A stretch of 64,000 nucleotides of DNA from Nocardia cyriacigeorgica (lineage in GTDB: Bacteria; Actinomycetota; Actinomycetes; Mycobacteriales; Mycobacteriaceae), in assembly GCF_029868385.1 (NCBI RefSeq), contig NZ_JARWNX010000042.1, positions 98,389-162,388 of the forward strand, read 5' to 3'. This document shows, piece by piece, positions 1 to 8,497 of this stretch. Both the position numbers and the translations under genes were made by a program. The notes beneath the pieces are model-generated. The model worked only from the letters and a program-made list of their open reading frames with translations, did not search any database and was not told the origin of the DNA. Numbering within the stretch: position 1 is the first letter of the stretch; every line of letters begins with the position of its first letter.

Positions 1-1
1 C

Positions 2-760
2 GACTATGTGGCGCTCATGCGCGAACACCAGGTGAGCCGGGTGCGTATGGTCGCCACCTCGGCCACCCGTGACGCCGCCAATCGCGAGGATTTCTTCGCC
101 ATGACCCGCGCCGAACTCGGCGCCGTGGTGGCGGGCGCCGAGGCCGAGGTCATCACCGGCGACGAGGAGGCGCGGCTGTCGTTCTCCGGTGCGGTCGGCG
201 AATTGTCCGGGGACAAGGGACCGTTCGTGGTCGTCGATCTCGGTGGCGGTTCCACCGAACTCGTGGTCGGCGACAGCGACGGGGTGCATGCCGCCTACTC
301 CGCCGATATCGGTTGTGTCCGGATCACCGAACGCTGCCTGCCCGGCAACCCGCCCGATGCCGAACAGGTCGCCGCCGCACGCGCTTTCGCCGCCGAACGG
401 CTCGACGAGGCCTTCACCCATGTGCCGGTGGATTCGGCGCACACCTGGGTCGGTGTCGCGGGCACGATGACCACCATCGCCGCCGTCGCCCTCGATCTGC
501 CCGAATACGATTCGGAGCGAGTGCATCTCACCCGTCTGTCACTGGATGAGTTGCGCGCCGTCTGCGATCGCCTCATCGGGATGAATCACGATCAGCGCGC
601 CGCCCTCGGTCCGATGCATCCGGGGCGGGTGGATGTGATCGGTGGTGGCGCGGTCATTTCCGAAGTGCTGTCGGAGGAGCTGTCGCGCCGCGCCGGGATC
701 ACCGAGTTGGTGGTCAGCGAGCACGACATCCTCGACGGCATCGCGATGTCGATCGTCTGA
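2..760 (+). CDS. ppx: Exopolyphosphatase / pppGpp phosphatase, Ppx/GppA family (5' end outside window)
   Basis: This is the 3' part of a Ppx/GppA phosphatase, an enzyme that removes terminal phosphate from polyphosphate or converts pppGpp to ppGpp in the cytoplasm. The visible part opens in frame at base 2 and reads 252 codons. It contains the phosphate-binding loop VVDLGGGSTELVVG near residue 77 and the preceding MVATSATRDAANR segment typical of the ASKHA fold. A family member is usually about 310 residues, so roughly the first 60-70 are missing. The C-terminal extension of long enterobacterial Ppx is absent, as in the mycobacterial Ppx1/Ppx2 type. Which of the two it is cannot be told here. 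Confidence 0.9.
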   Translation, partial: DYVALMREHQVSRVRMVATSATRDAANREDFFAMTRAELGAVVAGAEAEVITGDEEARLSFSGAVGELSGDKGPFVVVDLGGGSTELVVGDSDGVHAAYSADIGCVRITERCLPGNPPDAEQVAAARAFAAERLDEAFTHVPVDSAHTWVGVAGTMTTIAAVALDLPEYDSERVHLTRLSLDELRAVCDRLIGMNHDQRAALGPMHPGRVDVIGGGAVISEVLSEELSRRAGITELVVSEHDILDGIAMSIV

Positions 761-780
761 ACGGGGGGTGTGGCCCCGGT

Positions 781-1137
781 TCAGGATGTGGCCGTGTCCT
801 GCAACATCCGCTGGTAGTCGGTCATCCCGGGCGTATGCCACCAGATCGGATGCGCACCGGGACCGCAGTCCTGGCTGAAGGTTCCGGTCGAGGTGCCCGC
901 GAGGCGGAAATGGGCCTCGTACAGGATGCGCAGATTGCTGCACAGACCGATGAGTGATCCGGTGCCGGCGCCGACGTCGGTGTTGGTGCAGGTGACATCC
1001 AATCGCGAACCGACCGGCGTTGCACCGCAGGTCACGTATCCGGGTGGCGCCGCCTGCGCGACCGGTGCCGCGAACATGACGGCCAGTGCGGCGACGGCCG
1101 TCAGTCCGGCGCCGCACGCCGCTGTGGAGAACCGCAT
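781..1137 (-). CDS. Small exported protein of unknown function
   Basis: A 118-residue protein. A signal peptide is clear: MRFSTAACGAGLTAVAALAV followed by a small-residue region ending AQAA near residue 30. The mature part has four cysteines and looks like a small disulfide-stabilised secreted domain. The start is supported by a GGGAGG ribosome site just upstream. I do not recognise the family. The gene converges on the upstream phosphatase and carries a perfect 14-bp palindrome in its promoter region (1159-1172), so a TetR-like repressor may control it. Confidence 0.7.
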   Translation of the reverse strand: MRFSTAACGAGLTAVAALAVMFAAPVAQAAPPGYVTCGATPVGSRLDVTCTNTDVGAGTGSLIGLCSNLRILYEAHFRLAGTSTGTFSQDCGPGAHPIWWHTPGMTDYQRMLQDTATS

Positions 1138-1158
1138 GGTGAAATCCCTCCCGTAATA

Positions 1159-1172
1159 TGAACAGCTGTTCA
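1159..1172. promoter_or_regulatory. Perfect 14-bp palindrome, probable TetR-type operator
   Basis: TGAACAGCTGTTCA is its own reverse complement and lies 21 bases upstream of the start codon of the exported protein at 781-1137. Half-sites TGAAC/GTTCA are common in TetR-family operators. No TetR gene lies next to it. Confidence 0.5.
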
Positions 1173-1231
1173 GGGAAGAGATTACCCAGAACCGTTGTCC
1201 CGGCGGAAGATACGAAATCTACTGCCACGGT

Positions 1232-1681
1232 TCACGTCTGATCATCGGCGCGACCGATGATCAGATGGGCGAGGCGGTCCAATGACTCCTGGTTGCGTGG
1301 CGTGAACACGAGGTTCTGCGCGAACTCGGGAACGAACGCTCCCGGCCCGCGGGAGGCGTGTTCGAACATGCGGATCCTGGTCACCCGCGGTTGCGGCTCG
1401 TCGAGCTCGAACCGGATCCACGCCGCGCCCATCAGCCACAGCCGCGCGTCCAGCTCCAACATGCGCGGCGGCTCGACCGCGCTGACCTTGGTCACATCCT
1501 GCACGGTCAGCGGCCACAGGCCGACGCTGTGGTGGATGCGGGTGCCGACGGCGGGCCAGTTGCGGTCGACCATGCGGATATGCGAGGCGCCGACCACCCA
1601 GCTCGCGTACAGCCATCCGTCGGCAAGGGCCGCGAAGGCCTGCTCGATCGGCACCGGCACCGTCACTTCGACTTCCGTCAT
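1232..1681 (-). CDS. SRPBCC family protein (polyketide cyclase/START-like)
   Basis: A 149-residue protein that starts straight into an SRPBCC helix-grip fold (MTEVEVTVPVPIEQAFAALA, then the W-Y-S-WVVGA segment). Such proteins have a deep hydrophobic pocket and bind or modify lipids, polyketides or other small hydrophobic ligands. Here the ligand is unknown. A GGAGG ribosome site precedes the ATG. The gene is divergent from the POT transporter at 1884, with about 200 bases between. The SRPBCC assignment is by sequence pattern; no catalytic role can be read out. Confidence 0.75.
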   Translation of the reverse strand: MTEVEVTVPVPIEQAFAALADGWLYASWVVGASHIRMVDRNWPAVGTRIHHSVGLWPLTVQDVTKVSAVEPPRMLELDARLWLMGAAWIRFELDEPQPRVTRIRMFEHASRGPGAFVPEFAQNLVFTPRNQESLDRLAHLIIGRADDQT

Positions 1682-1883
1682 CAGCGCACCGCCTCCGTCG
1701 TCTCGACTGCCGGACCGCCCGCACCGGACTCGTGCGGTGCTCGGAGCCGAGCCTAATCAACATGGGCGAACCCGGCGCGCGATGGATGGGACCACCTGCG
1801 GAAAATGCGCGTCCACGTCGCGGTTCGATGCATTTTCGGTGTGGATGCCTGTGAACGACCGCCGAACGTGCGATCGTCTGACC

Positions 1884-3344
1884 ATGTCCGACGCAGTAGC
1901 CACCGACCCCGCCGAACGGACGCTGTTCGGCCATCCGATCGGGTTGACCAACCTGTTCGGGGTCGAGATGTGGGAGCGGTTCTCCTTCTACGGCATGCTC
2001 ACCATCCTCGGGTACTACCTGTACTACTCGGTGTCCGACGGCGGTCTCGGGATGGAGCAGAGCACCGCGGTCGGTATCGTCGGGGCCTACGGCGGGCTGG
2101 TGTATCTGTCCACGGTGCTCGGTGGCTGGGTCGCCGACCGGCTGCTCGGCATGGAACGCACCGTCTTCTACGGCGGCGTCGTGGTGATGGCGGGCCATAT
2201 CGCCCTTGCCATCCTGCCCGGACTCACCGGTGTCGGCGTCGGGCTCGTGCTGGTCGCGCTGGGCAGCGGTGCGCTCAAAGCGAACGCCTCCTCACTGCTC
2301 GGCACTCTGTATCCGCACGGCGATCCACGCACCGACGGTGGCTTCACCCTGTTCTACCTGGGCATCAACCTCGGTGCCTTCGTCGGCCCGCTGCTGACCG
2401 GCCTCCTGCAACGGGAATGGGGTTTCCACGCGGGCTTCGGCGCCGCGGCCATCGGGATGGCGCTCGGCCTCACCCAGTACGTGGTGTTCCGCCGCAATCT
2501 CGGCACCGCGGGCAGGCAGGTGCCCGACCCGCTGCCACGCAGCGCCATCGGCAAGATCCTCGGGCTGGTCGCGGCGGCAGCGGTGATCATCGTGCTGGCT
2601 GCCGTCACCGGTCTGGTGACCCTCGACAACCTCGCCGACGTCACCACCGGCGTCATCGCCGTGGCCGCCATCGTCTATTTCGCGGTCATGCTGACCGACA
2701 CCAAAGTGAGCGCGGTCGAACGCAGCCGGGTGCGCGCGTTCATCCCGCTGTTCATCGCCAACGCGGTGTTCTGGTCGCTGTTCCAGCAGATCTTCACCGT
2801 GCTCGCGGTCTACTCCGATGAGCGGATGGACTGGAACATCTTCGGCTGGACCGCCCCGTCGAGCTGGATCGGCTCGGTCGAGCCGGTGTGGATCATCGTG
2901 CTCTCGCCGCTGTTCGCGCTGATGTGGACCAGACTCGGCTCCCGCGCACCGAGCACCCCGCGCAAGTTCGCGCTCGGCGTGATCGGCATGGGCCTGGCCT
3001 TCTGGCTCTTCACGCCGATGTCGCAGACCACCGGCCGCGCCGTGCCCGCGCTGATCGTGCTGTTCATCATGGGCCTGTTCGCGGTATCGGAGCTGCTGAT
3101 CTCGCCGATCGGTCTGGCCGTCACCACCCAGCTCGCGCCCGAGGTGTTCCGCGCGCAGATGATGGCGCTGTACTTCTTCTCTGTCGGTCTCGGCACTTCG
3201 ATGTCGGGCACCCTCGCTCGCTACTACGATCCGGAACACGAGTTCGCCTACTTCGGCATCATCGGCGCGGTCGCGATCCTCGCCGGTCTGGTTGTCGCCG
3301 GTCTGTCGCCATGGGTGAGCAGACATATGCAAGGCGTCCACTGA
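1884..3344 (+). CDS. Proton-coupled oligopeptide transporter, POT/PTR family
   Basis: A 486-residue MFS transporter with about 14 hydrophobic helices. The first helix carries the POT signature E-x-x-E-R-F (GVEMWERFSFYG, residues about 25-36), which couples proton entry to di- and tripeptide uptake. The FTLFYLGINLGAFVGPLL segment near residue 155 matches the second POT signature. Length fits bacterial DtpT/YclF-like proteins. The ATG at 1884 is chosen because homology begins a few residues later; in-frame starts further upstream would add an unlikely leader. The APC permease follows after 37 bases, so peptides and amino acids are probably taken up by one operon. Confidence 0.9.
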   Translation: MSDAVATDPAERTLFGHPIGLTNLFGVEMWERFSFYGMLTILGYYLYYSVSDGGLGMEQSTAVGIVGAYGGLVYLSTVLGGWVADRLLGMERTVFYGGVVVMAGHIALAILPGLTGVGVGLVLVALGSGALKANASSLLGTLYPHGDPRTDGGFTLFYLGINLGAFVGPLLTGLLQREWGFHAGFGAAAIGMALGLTQYVVFRRNLGTAGRQVPDPLPRSAIGKILGLVAAAAVIIVLAAVTGLVTLDNLADVTTGVIAVAAIVYFAVMLTDTKVSAVERSRVRAFIPLFIANAVFWSLFQQIFTVLAVYSDERMDWNIFGWTAPSSWIGSVEPVWIIVLSPLFALMWTRLGSRAPSTPRKFALGVIGMGLAFWLFTPMSQTTGRAVPALIVLFIMGLFAVSELLISPIGLAVTTQLAPEVFRAQMMALYFFSVGLGTSMSGTLARYYDPEHEFAYFGIIGAVAILAGLVVAGLSPWVSRHMQGVH

Positions 3345-3381
3345 CCACCCAACTGGAGACCTCGACCCGAAGGAGATCGCC

Positions 3382-4860
3382 GTGGCGATACCGACCAGCC
3401 GCCGCCAGATATTCCGCACCAAGAGCGTGGAACAGTCGATACGCGACACCGACGAACCCGATTCGAAACTCCGCAAGGAACTCACCGCATGGGACCTGAC
3501 GATCTTCGGTGTCGCCGTCGTCGTCGGCGCGGGCATCTTCACCCTCACCGCGCGCACCGCGGGCAATGTGGCGGGGCCCTCGGTATCGCTGGCGTTCGTC
3601 TTCGCCGCTATCGCCTGTGCGCTGACCGCCCTGTGCTACGCCGAGTTCGCCTCGACCGTCCCGGTGGCCGGTAGCGCCTACACCTTCTCCTACGCCACCT
3701 TCGGCGAGCTGGCCGCCTGGATCATCGGCTGGGACCTCATCCTGGAATTCGCCCTCGCCGCGGCGGTGGTGTCCAAGGGATGGTCGCAGTATCTGGGTGA
3801 GTTGATGGGTTCGCGCTCACCGATCCTGCATATCGGTTCCGTCGATTTCGACTGGGGTGCGGTACTGCTCATCGCGGTGCTCACCACCTTGATCGCGATC
3901 GGTACCAAACTGTCGTCGCGGGTGTCGGCGGTGGCCGTCGCCATCAAGCTCGGCGTCATCGCATTGGTGCTGGTGATCGGCGTGACCTACTTCGATTCCG
4001 ACAACCTGACCCCCTACGTCCCGGAATCCAAGCCGGGTGAAGGCGGCGAAGGTATCCATCAGACGCTGTTCTCCTACCTCACCGGCGCGGGCAACAGCAC
4101 TTTCGGCTGGTACGGCCTGCTCGCCGCGGCGAGCCTGGTGTTCTTCGCGTTCATCGGTTTCGACGTGGTCGCCACCGCAGCGGAGGAAACCAAGAATCCG
4201 CAGCGCGATATGCCGCGCGGCATCCTCGGTTCGCTGATGATCGTGACCGTGCTCTACGTGGCGGTATCGCTGGTGCTCACCGGCATGGTGCCCTACACCG
4301 ATCTCGCCGGTGACGACGCGACATTGGCCACGGCCTTCGCCATCCACGGCGACACCTGGGTGAAGAACATCATCTCCGTCGGCGCGCTCGCCGGTCTCAC
4401 CACCGTCGTCATGGTGATGCTGCTCGGTCAGACCCGCGTGCTGTTCGCCATGTCGCGTGACGGGCTGATGCCGCGCAGGCTCGCCCACACCGGTAACCGC
4501 GGCACGCCGGTGCGGATCACCGTCATCGTCGGTGTGGTGTGTGCGGTGCTCGCCGGTTTCGTCGAGTTCGGCACGCTCGAGGAGATGGTCAATATCGGCA
4601 CGCTGTTCGCGTTCGTGCTGGTCTCGATCGGGGTGCTGGTGCTGCGGCGGACCCGCCCGGATCTGCCGCGCGGGTTCAAGGTGCCGTTCGTGCCCCTGCT
4701 GCCGATTCTGGCGGTGCTCGCCTGCCTGTGGTTGATGCTGAACCTGTCGGTGGAAACCTGGCTGCGTTTCATTGTCTGGATGGGGCTCGGTTTGGTGGTG
4801 TACTTCGCATACAGCAAGCGGCATTCGGTGCTCGGGAAGTCCGTCTCAGAACAGAGGTGA
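3382..4860 (+). CDS. APC superfamily amino acid permease
   Basis: A 492-residue membrane protein with about 12 hydrophobic helices. The GAGIFTLTARTAGNVAGP stretch near residue 50 is the unwound first helix of APC transporters. It is followed by the A-G-S-A-Y motif in helix 3 and the FFAFIGFDVVATAAEETKNP region of the cationic amino-acid transporter branch (YfnA/CAT type). Substrate is probably a cationic or neutral amino acid; this is inferred from the branch only. GTG is the start, with AAGGAG six bases before it. It lies between the POT transporter and a small cytoplasmic protein whose ribosome site is inside this gene's end, so the three are likely co-transcribed. Confidence 0.9.
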   Translation: MAIPTSRRQIFRTKSVEQSIRDTDEPDSKLRKELTAWDLTIFGVAVVVGAGIFTLTARTAGNVAGPSVSLAFVFAAIACALTALCYAEFASTVPVAGSAYTFSYATFGELAAWIIGWDLILEFALAAAVVSKGWSQYLGELMGSRSPILHIGSVDFDWGAVLLIAVLTTLIAIGTKLSSRVSAVAVAIKLGVIALVLVIGVTYFDSDNLTPYVPESKPGEGGEGIHQTLFSYLTGAGNSTFGWYGLLAAASLVFFAFIGFDVVATAAEETKNPQRDMPRGILGSLMIVTVLYVAVSLVLTGMVPYTDLAGDDATLATAFAIHGDTWVKNIISVGALAGLTTVVMVMLLGQTRVLFAMSRDGLMPRRLAHTGNRGTPVRITVIVGVVCAVLAGFVEFGTLEEMVNIGTLFAFVLVSIGVLVLRRTRPDLPRGFKVPFVPLLPILAVLACLWLMLNLSVETWLRFIVWMGLGLVVYFAYSKRHSVLGKSVSEQR

Positions 4861-4864
4861 CACG

Positions 4865-5410
4865 ATGCGCAATCCGTGGCGACGCAGGCGCCGGGCGCAA
4901 CCACCCGCCCGCACGGTCGACCATTCCGGCACCGACCTGGTCATCCGCTGGATAGACGCGGTGACCACCGGTCTGGCCGATGCGCCTCCTGGCCCACCGG
5001 AGGCGGCGCCCGCCCGGGTCTGCGACGGTATGTTCACCGCCGCGACCATCGCCGCGGTGCTCATCGAGCGTGTCTCCGACCGAACGGAGTATCGCGTCGC
5101 GAACAACCGCTGTCTGGCGGCGTCGGTCGAGTTCATGAAGGTCCTCGGCGAGGACACCCTGCGCCGTTACCGCATCCAGGCCGACGCCCAGCCCGTCGGC
5201 CTGGACGAGGTGAACTCCGATGCCGACGAACTCGCCATCGCCCGCCACCTCGCCCTGCTCGGCGAAGCCCTCCAGATAGCCCTCTGCGCCGTCACCACCG
5301 ACCCGGCCCTGTCCGCCGAAATCCGCGAAACCGCCAACGATTCCGGCCTCCTGGCCGCCGACGTCCTCGTCGAAACCTGCCAAACCATCCAATCCGACCC
5401 CACCACCTGA
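4865..5410 (+). CDS. Conserved hypothetical protein, last gene of the transporter operon
   Basis: A 181-residue soluble protein with an Arg-rich N-terminus (MRNPWRRRRRAQPP) and an otherwise alanine-rich helical body. No catalytic motif or membrane segment is visible and I do not recognise the family. The ATG is four bases after the permease stop and is served by AGAGG at 4853-4857, so translation is likely coupled to the permease. A role tied to the transporters is possible but only by position. Confidence 0.7.
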   Translation: MRNPWRRRRRAQPPARTVDHSGTDLVIRWIDAVTTGLADAPPGPPEAAPARVCDGMFTAATIAAVLIERVSDRTEYRVANNRCLAASVEFMKVLGEDTLRRYRIQADAQPVGLDEVNSDADELAIARHLALLGEALQIALCAVTTDPALSAEIRETANDSGLLAADVLVETCQTIQSDPTT

Positions 5411-5471
5411 CCACCCCTCTCAGCCCTGGGGGATTCCGGTACACCCGTACGAGTCGGTAGGGTGAGCCGAC

Positions 5472-5545
5472 GCCCCTATAGCCCAATTGGCAGAGGCAGC
5501 GGACTTAAAATCCGCCAAGTGTGGGTTCGAGTCCCACTGGGGGCA
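5472..5545 (+). tRNA. tRNA-Leu (anticodon UAA) with short variable loop
   Basis: The 74-base cloverleaf folds fully. The acceptor stem is 5472-5478 with 5538-5544 (one G-U pair), the anticodon stem GCGGA/TCCGC encloses loop CTTAAAA with anticodon TAA at 5506-5508, and the T arm is GTGGG-TTCGAGT-CCCAC. The discriminator base is A at 5545 and CCA is not encoded. The variable region is only five bases (CAAGT, 5516-5520), although bacterial leucine tRNAs normally have a long extra arm. A TAGGGT -10 box (5458-5463) sits eight bases before the 5' end. Confidence 0.9.
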
Positions 5546-5747
5546 CTACGCAACCGCAGGTAGACCACTACCTCGGTTCGTGCCGTCCGGGTGATCGGCT
5601 GTCTCCGTCCGAAGCGAGTCCGCAGCAGCACCGCCCTGAGATGACCGGAGGTCTCTGAAGTGGCACGATGATGATGCGGCGGACGGCCGCCGTGACGTGG
5701 ACGCACGGGAGTCTTCGATAGCCGGTGCGCAGCCGGAAGGGATCGTC

Positions 5748-6989
5748 ATGCAGTCGGTTGTGGCTCTGATCGTCCGTACCGGTTGCGCGCTGGCCATGAT
5801 GCTGGCGGCGGTGGGGCTCGCCGCGCCGGTGTCGGCGGATCCGCCGGATTCGCCGCTGTGCGCGTGGCGGTTCATGTCCAACAGCACGGTGTTGAACGTG
5901 GCGTTTCCGGACGCGAACTCGACGTACTGGCTGATGCCGTACGCGCTCGGACCGGGCGACTCGATCGAATTGTCCGGTACCTATCCGGCCGCCAGGTACT
6001 TCTCGCTGAACACCTACGGCACCGACCTCGACACGGTGGACACGTTGCGCGACAACCAGATCGTCGCCGACCCGGGCAGCGCCAACCCGTTCGTCGATGC
6101 CGCCGCCGCATCGCTGCCCCCGTCGCAGCAGCGTTGGCACGCCAGGCTGGTCAACGGCCCGGCCGACCACAGCCGCAATGAGCTGCGCGCGGTCCCGAGC
6201 GGACAGAGCACCCCGATCGGGTTCGTCATCGTCCGCGTCTACGTTCCGGACGATCCGGCCTCGCTCAGCGGCGGTGTCGCGCTACCGGACGTGAAGCTCT
6301 CGCTCGCGGGCGCCGACGTGCCCGCCCAGCCGTGCGCGCAGCCCTTCGACCCGGCCACCTACACCGGCCCGATCGCCTCTGCCGCCAAGGCCGCCTTCGA
6401 TCGGGCGATCGCCGCGGCGGCCTCCGGCGCCTTCCCCGGCAATACACCGGAGGCGAGTTTCGGCAACCCGGCGAGCACCTCGGGGCTCTTCCCGAACGGT
6501 GACAACAAGTACATCGGGACGCGCATCAGCTATCAACCCGGCCGCCTGCTCGTGGTGCGCGGTATGGCGCCGACCTTCCCGGACACCAGGGCGGGGCAAT
6601 CACCGACCGATCCGAGCCAGATGCGGTACTGGTCGATGTGCCAGAACGACCTGCGCTCGCCCTATCCCGTCGTCGCCTGCGCCGCCGACTTCCAGACCGC
6701 GCTCGACAGCTCCGGCTACTACACCTATGTGGTCGCCGCACCCACTGACCTGCCGCCGAACCTCGGACCGAATGTGACGGTGATTCCGTGGGGCAGCACC
6801 GATGTGGACAAGGTGCTGTTCCTGCGGAACATGACGCCGAGCGCGGCGTTCTATCCGAATTCGATCCAGGCGTCGCAGGACTCCGGTACAGACCCGGCCA
6901 GCACGATGGGCCCGTATTACCCGAGGACCGCCTATTGCAGCACCGAAACGTTCGCGACCGGCGGCGCGGATGCCTGCCTCGGCATCTGA
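5748..6989 (+). CDS. Large exported protein, paralogue of the protein at 53988-55325
   Basis: A 413-residue protein with a signal peptide (cleavage after PVSA, about residue 30). The mature part has recurring blocks: C-A-W-R-F near the N-terminus, YWLMPYALGPGDSIELSG, the R-Y-F-S-L-N-T-Y block, a central FVIVRVYVPDD strand, and a second half with MRYWSMCQND and KVLFLRNM. The same blocks in the same order occur in the exported protein at 53988-55325, so the two are paralogues. Aromatic-rich strand patterns also recall DUF1214. Function is unknown. A GGAAGGGA ribosome site supports the ATG. Spaced cysteines suggest disulfides outside the cell. Confidence 0.8.
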   Translation: MQSVVALIVRTGCALAMMLAAVGLAAPVSADPPDSPLCAWRFMSNSTVLNVAFPDANSTYWLMPYALGPGDSIELSGTYPAARYFSLNTYGTDLDTVDTLRDNQIVADPGSANPFVDAAAASLPPSQQRWHARLVNGPADHSRNELRAVPSGQSTPIGFVIVRVYVPDDPASLSGGVALPDVKLSLAGADVPAQPCAQPFDPATYTGPIASAAKAAFDRAIAAAASGAFPGNTPEASFGNPASTSGLFPNGDNKYIGTRISYQPGRLLVVRGMAPTFPDTRAGQSPTDPSQMRYWSMCQNDLRSPYPVVACAADFQTALDSSGYYTYVVAAPTDLPPNLGPNVTVIPWGSTDVDKVLFLRNMTPSAAFYPNSIQASQDSGTDPASTMGPYYPRTAYCSTETFATGGADACLGI

Positions 6990-6994
6990 GCGGG

Positions 6995-7441
6995 CTACGG
7001 GCAGTCGGGAGCGGGGGCGTCCACGAAAAGTGGTTCTCCCGCGCGGTTGAGATAGGCGACGTACAGCTCGGCCGGTGCGGTGCCGAGATTGCGGCCGACA
7101 TGGACGTGGTCGGGGCCGACGGTCTCCGACAGTCCTTGACCAGCGGAGTACGTGATCGGCTGACAGTCCGTCTCGTATCGCGTCACCTCGCCGGCCGTCA
7201 CCAGTGCGAGGACATTACCGTCGTGGTAGTGCCATCCGAGAGTCCCGCCGGGCGCGATGGTGATGCGTCGGAAGGTGTAGACGCTCGGCAACGCGGCGAA
7301 CGGGTTGAATCCGCTCACATCGACCTGCGTCAGTTGTTCGACGGTCACGCCCGAGGGTGGCGTGGCCGACGTCGAGGGCGCGAGGGCGACGATCGCGGCG
7401 GCGACCACGGCGCCGCTGAGGGCAATCCGGTGGATGCGCAT
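6995..7441 (-). CDS. Exported cupin-domain protein
   Basis: A 148-residue protein with a signal peptide (MRIHRIALSGAVVAAAIVAL, cleavage near residue 27) followed by a single cupin barrel. The metal-site pattern is visible as W-H-Y-H-D-G near residue 75 and G-P-D-H-V-H-V near residue 119. Cupins of this kind may bind a metal or small ligand; no enzyme activity can be assigned. The start at 7441 is preferred over in-frame codons upstream because a signal peptide begins there and a -10 box lies exactly six bases before it. It is convergent with the exported protein ending at 6989. Confidence 0.8.
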   Translation of the reverse strand: MRIHRIALSGAVVAAAIVALAPSTSATPPSGVTVEQLTQVDVSGFNPFAALPSVYTFRRITIAPGGTLGWHYHDGNVLALVTAGEVTRYETDCQPITYSAGQGLSETVGPDHVHVGRNLGTAPAELYVAYLNRAGEPLFVDAPAPDCP

Positions 7442-7447
7442 TTTCGC

Positions 7448-7453
7448 AGTATA
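7448..7453 (-). promoter_or_regulatory. -10 box of a probable leaderless promoter
   Basis: On the minus strand TATACT is followed by six bases and then the ATG at 7441. There is no Shine-Dalgarno sequence. Transcription would begin at or next to the A of the start codon. Confidence 0.5.
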
Positions 7454-7561
7454 CGAGCCTGCTACCTGCGTGAACGGCGGTTCTGGCGCATTCATGGCCC
7501 GACCGTTCCCGACCATGCGGCGGCGATGAACGAGCCACCGCACGCCGTATGCGAACGTGCC

Positions 7562-8401
7562 TCAGCGGAGCGGGAATCCGTGATTGCGCAGGGATTCGCG
7601 GAGCCGGTCGCGGCCGTTGAGCGCGCGGGCGGAGGCGAGGCGGGCGAGCACGGCGGGAACCCAGGAGCGGTCGAGGTTCTGGTCGGCGTAGAAGTCGGTG
7701 AGCCTGCGCTCGTACTCGGTGACGTGGGGTCGCTGGCCCGGCAGATCGTAGGTCTCCTGGTGCAGGACCGCTTCGCGTGGGAGCCGGGGTTTCACCTGCG
7801 CCTGCTCACTCGGATCGGGGTGGCCGACCACGAGGCCGAAGGTCGCGAACACGTGCTCGGGCAGACGCAGTTCGGCCGCGACCTGTTCGGGATTGTTGCG
7901 GATCGCGCCGATGTAGACGGTGCCGAGCCCGAGCGATTCGGCGGCGACCACCGCGTTCTGTGCGGCGAGGGCGGCGTCGATGAAGGCGACGTAGCTCGAC
8001 TCCAGATAGTCGGCGCCGTCCAGCGGTGCGCCGGAGTCCGCGGCCAGCTGGCGTAACCGCGCGAAATCCGCGGTGAACACCAGCAGGACCGGGGCCTGCC
8101 GGATATGCGCCTGATCGCCCGCCAGCTCGGCCAGCCGCGCCTTACGTTCCGGATCGCGCACCGCGACCACACTCCACACCTGGAGATTCGATGAGGTCGG
8201 CGCCGACTGGGCGGCCGAGATCAGCAGGCGCAGAGTGTCATCCGATACCGGGTCGGGCAGATACCGTCGCACCGAACGATGCTCGAGCAGCACCTGAAGC
8301 GTCGGATTCCATTCGGCCGGTAGTGTGCCGGGCTCCGGGTCCCGGTAGCGCTGCCGTAGCGCCTCGGCCGCGGAGATCAGGGTGCGAGTCATGGCGATCA
8401 T
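7562..8401 (-). CDS. NfsA-like FMN-dependent nitroreductase family protein
   Basis: A 279-residue cytoplasmic flavoprotein of the nitroreductase fold. The FMN-binding pattern H-R-S-V-R-R-Y near residue 40 and APTSSNLQVWSVVAVRD near residue 67 are typical, as is the GLGTVYIGAIRNNP segment near residue 153. The C-terminal part (VKPRLPREAVLHQETY onward) is that of NfsA/FRP-type NADPH-dependent oxidoreductases, which reduce FMN, nitroaromatics or quinones. Two in-frame ATGs (8401 and 8392) are equally possible and neither has a clear ribosome site. The true substrate is unknown. Confidence 0.88.
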   Translation of the reverse strand: MIAMTRTLISAAEALRQRYRDPEPGTLPAEWNPTLQVLLEHRSVRRYLPDPVSDDTLRLLISAAQSAPTSSNLQVWSVVAVRDPERKARLAELAGDQAHIRQAPVLLVFTADFARLRQLAADSGAPLDGADYLESSYVAFIDAALAAQNAVVAAESLGLGTVYIGAIRNNPEQVAAELRLPEHVFATFGLVVGHPDPSEQAQVKPRLPREAVLHQETYDLPGQRPHVTEYERRLTDFYADQNLDRSWVPAVLARLASARALNGRDRLRESLRNHGFPLR

Positions 8402-8497
8402 TGTCGTCGGCGCAGCGGAGATGGTCGCGGGTTGCTGTCACCGTGAACCTAAGCCCGTTGCGCACCCCGCGGCAGTGTGCGCCGCGAACAGGGTCGG

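Noticed and set aside
2292..3566. 424-codon minus-strand frame antisense to the POT transporter
   Set aside because: His/Asp/Arg-rich, typical of the antisense of GC-rich hydrophobic genes. The plus-strand gene has clear POT motifs.
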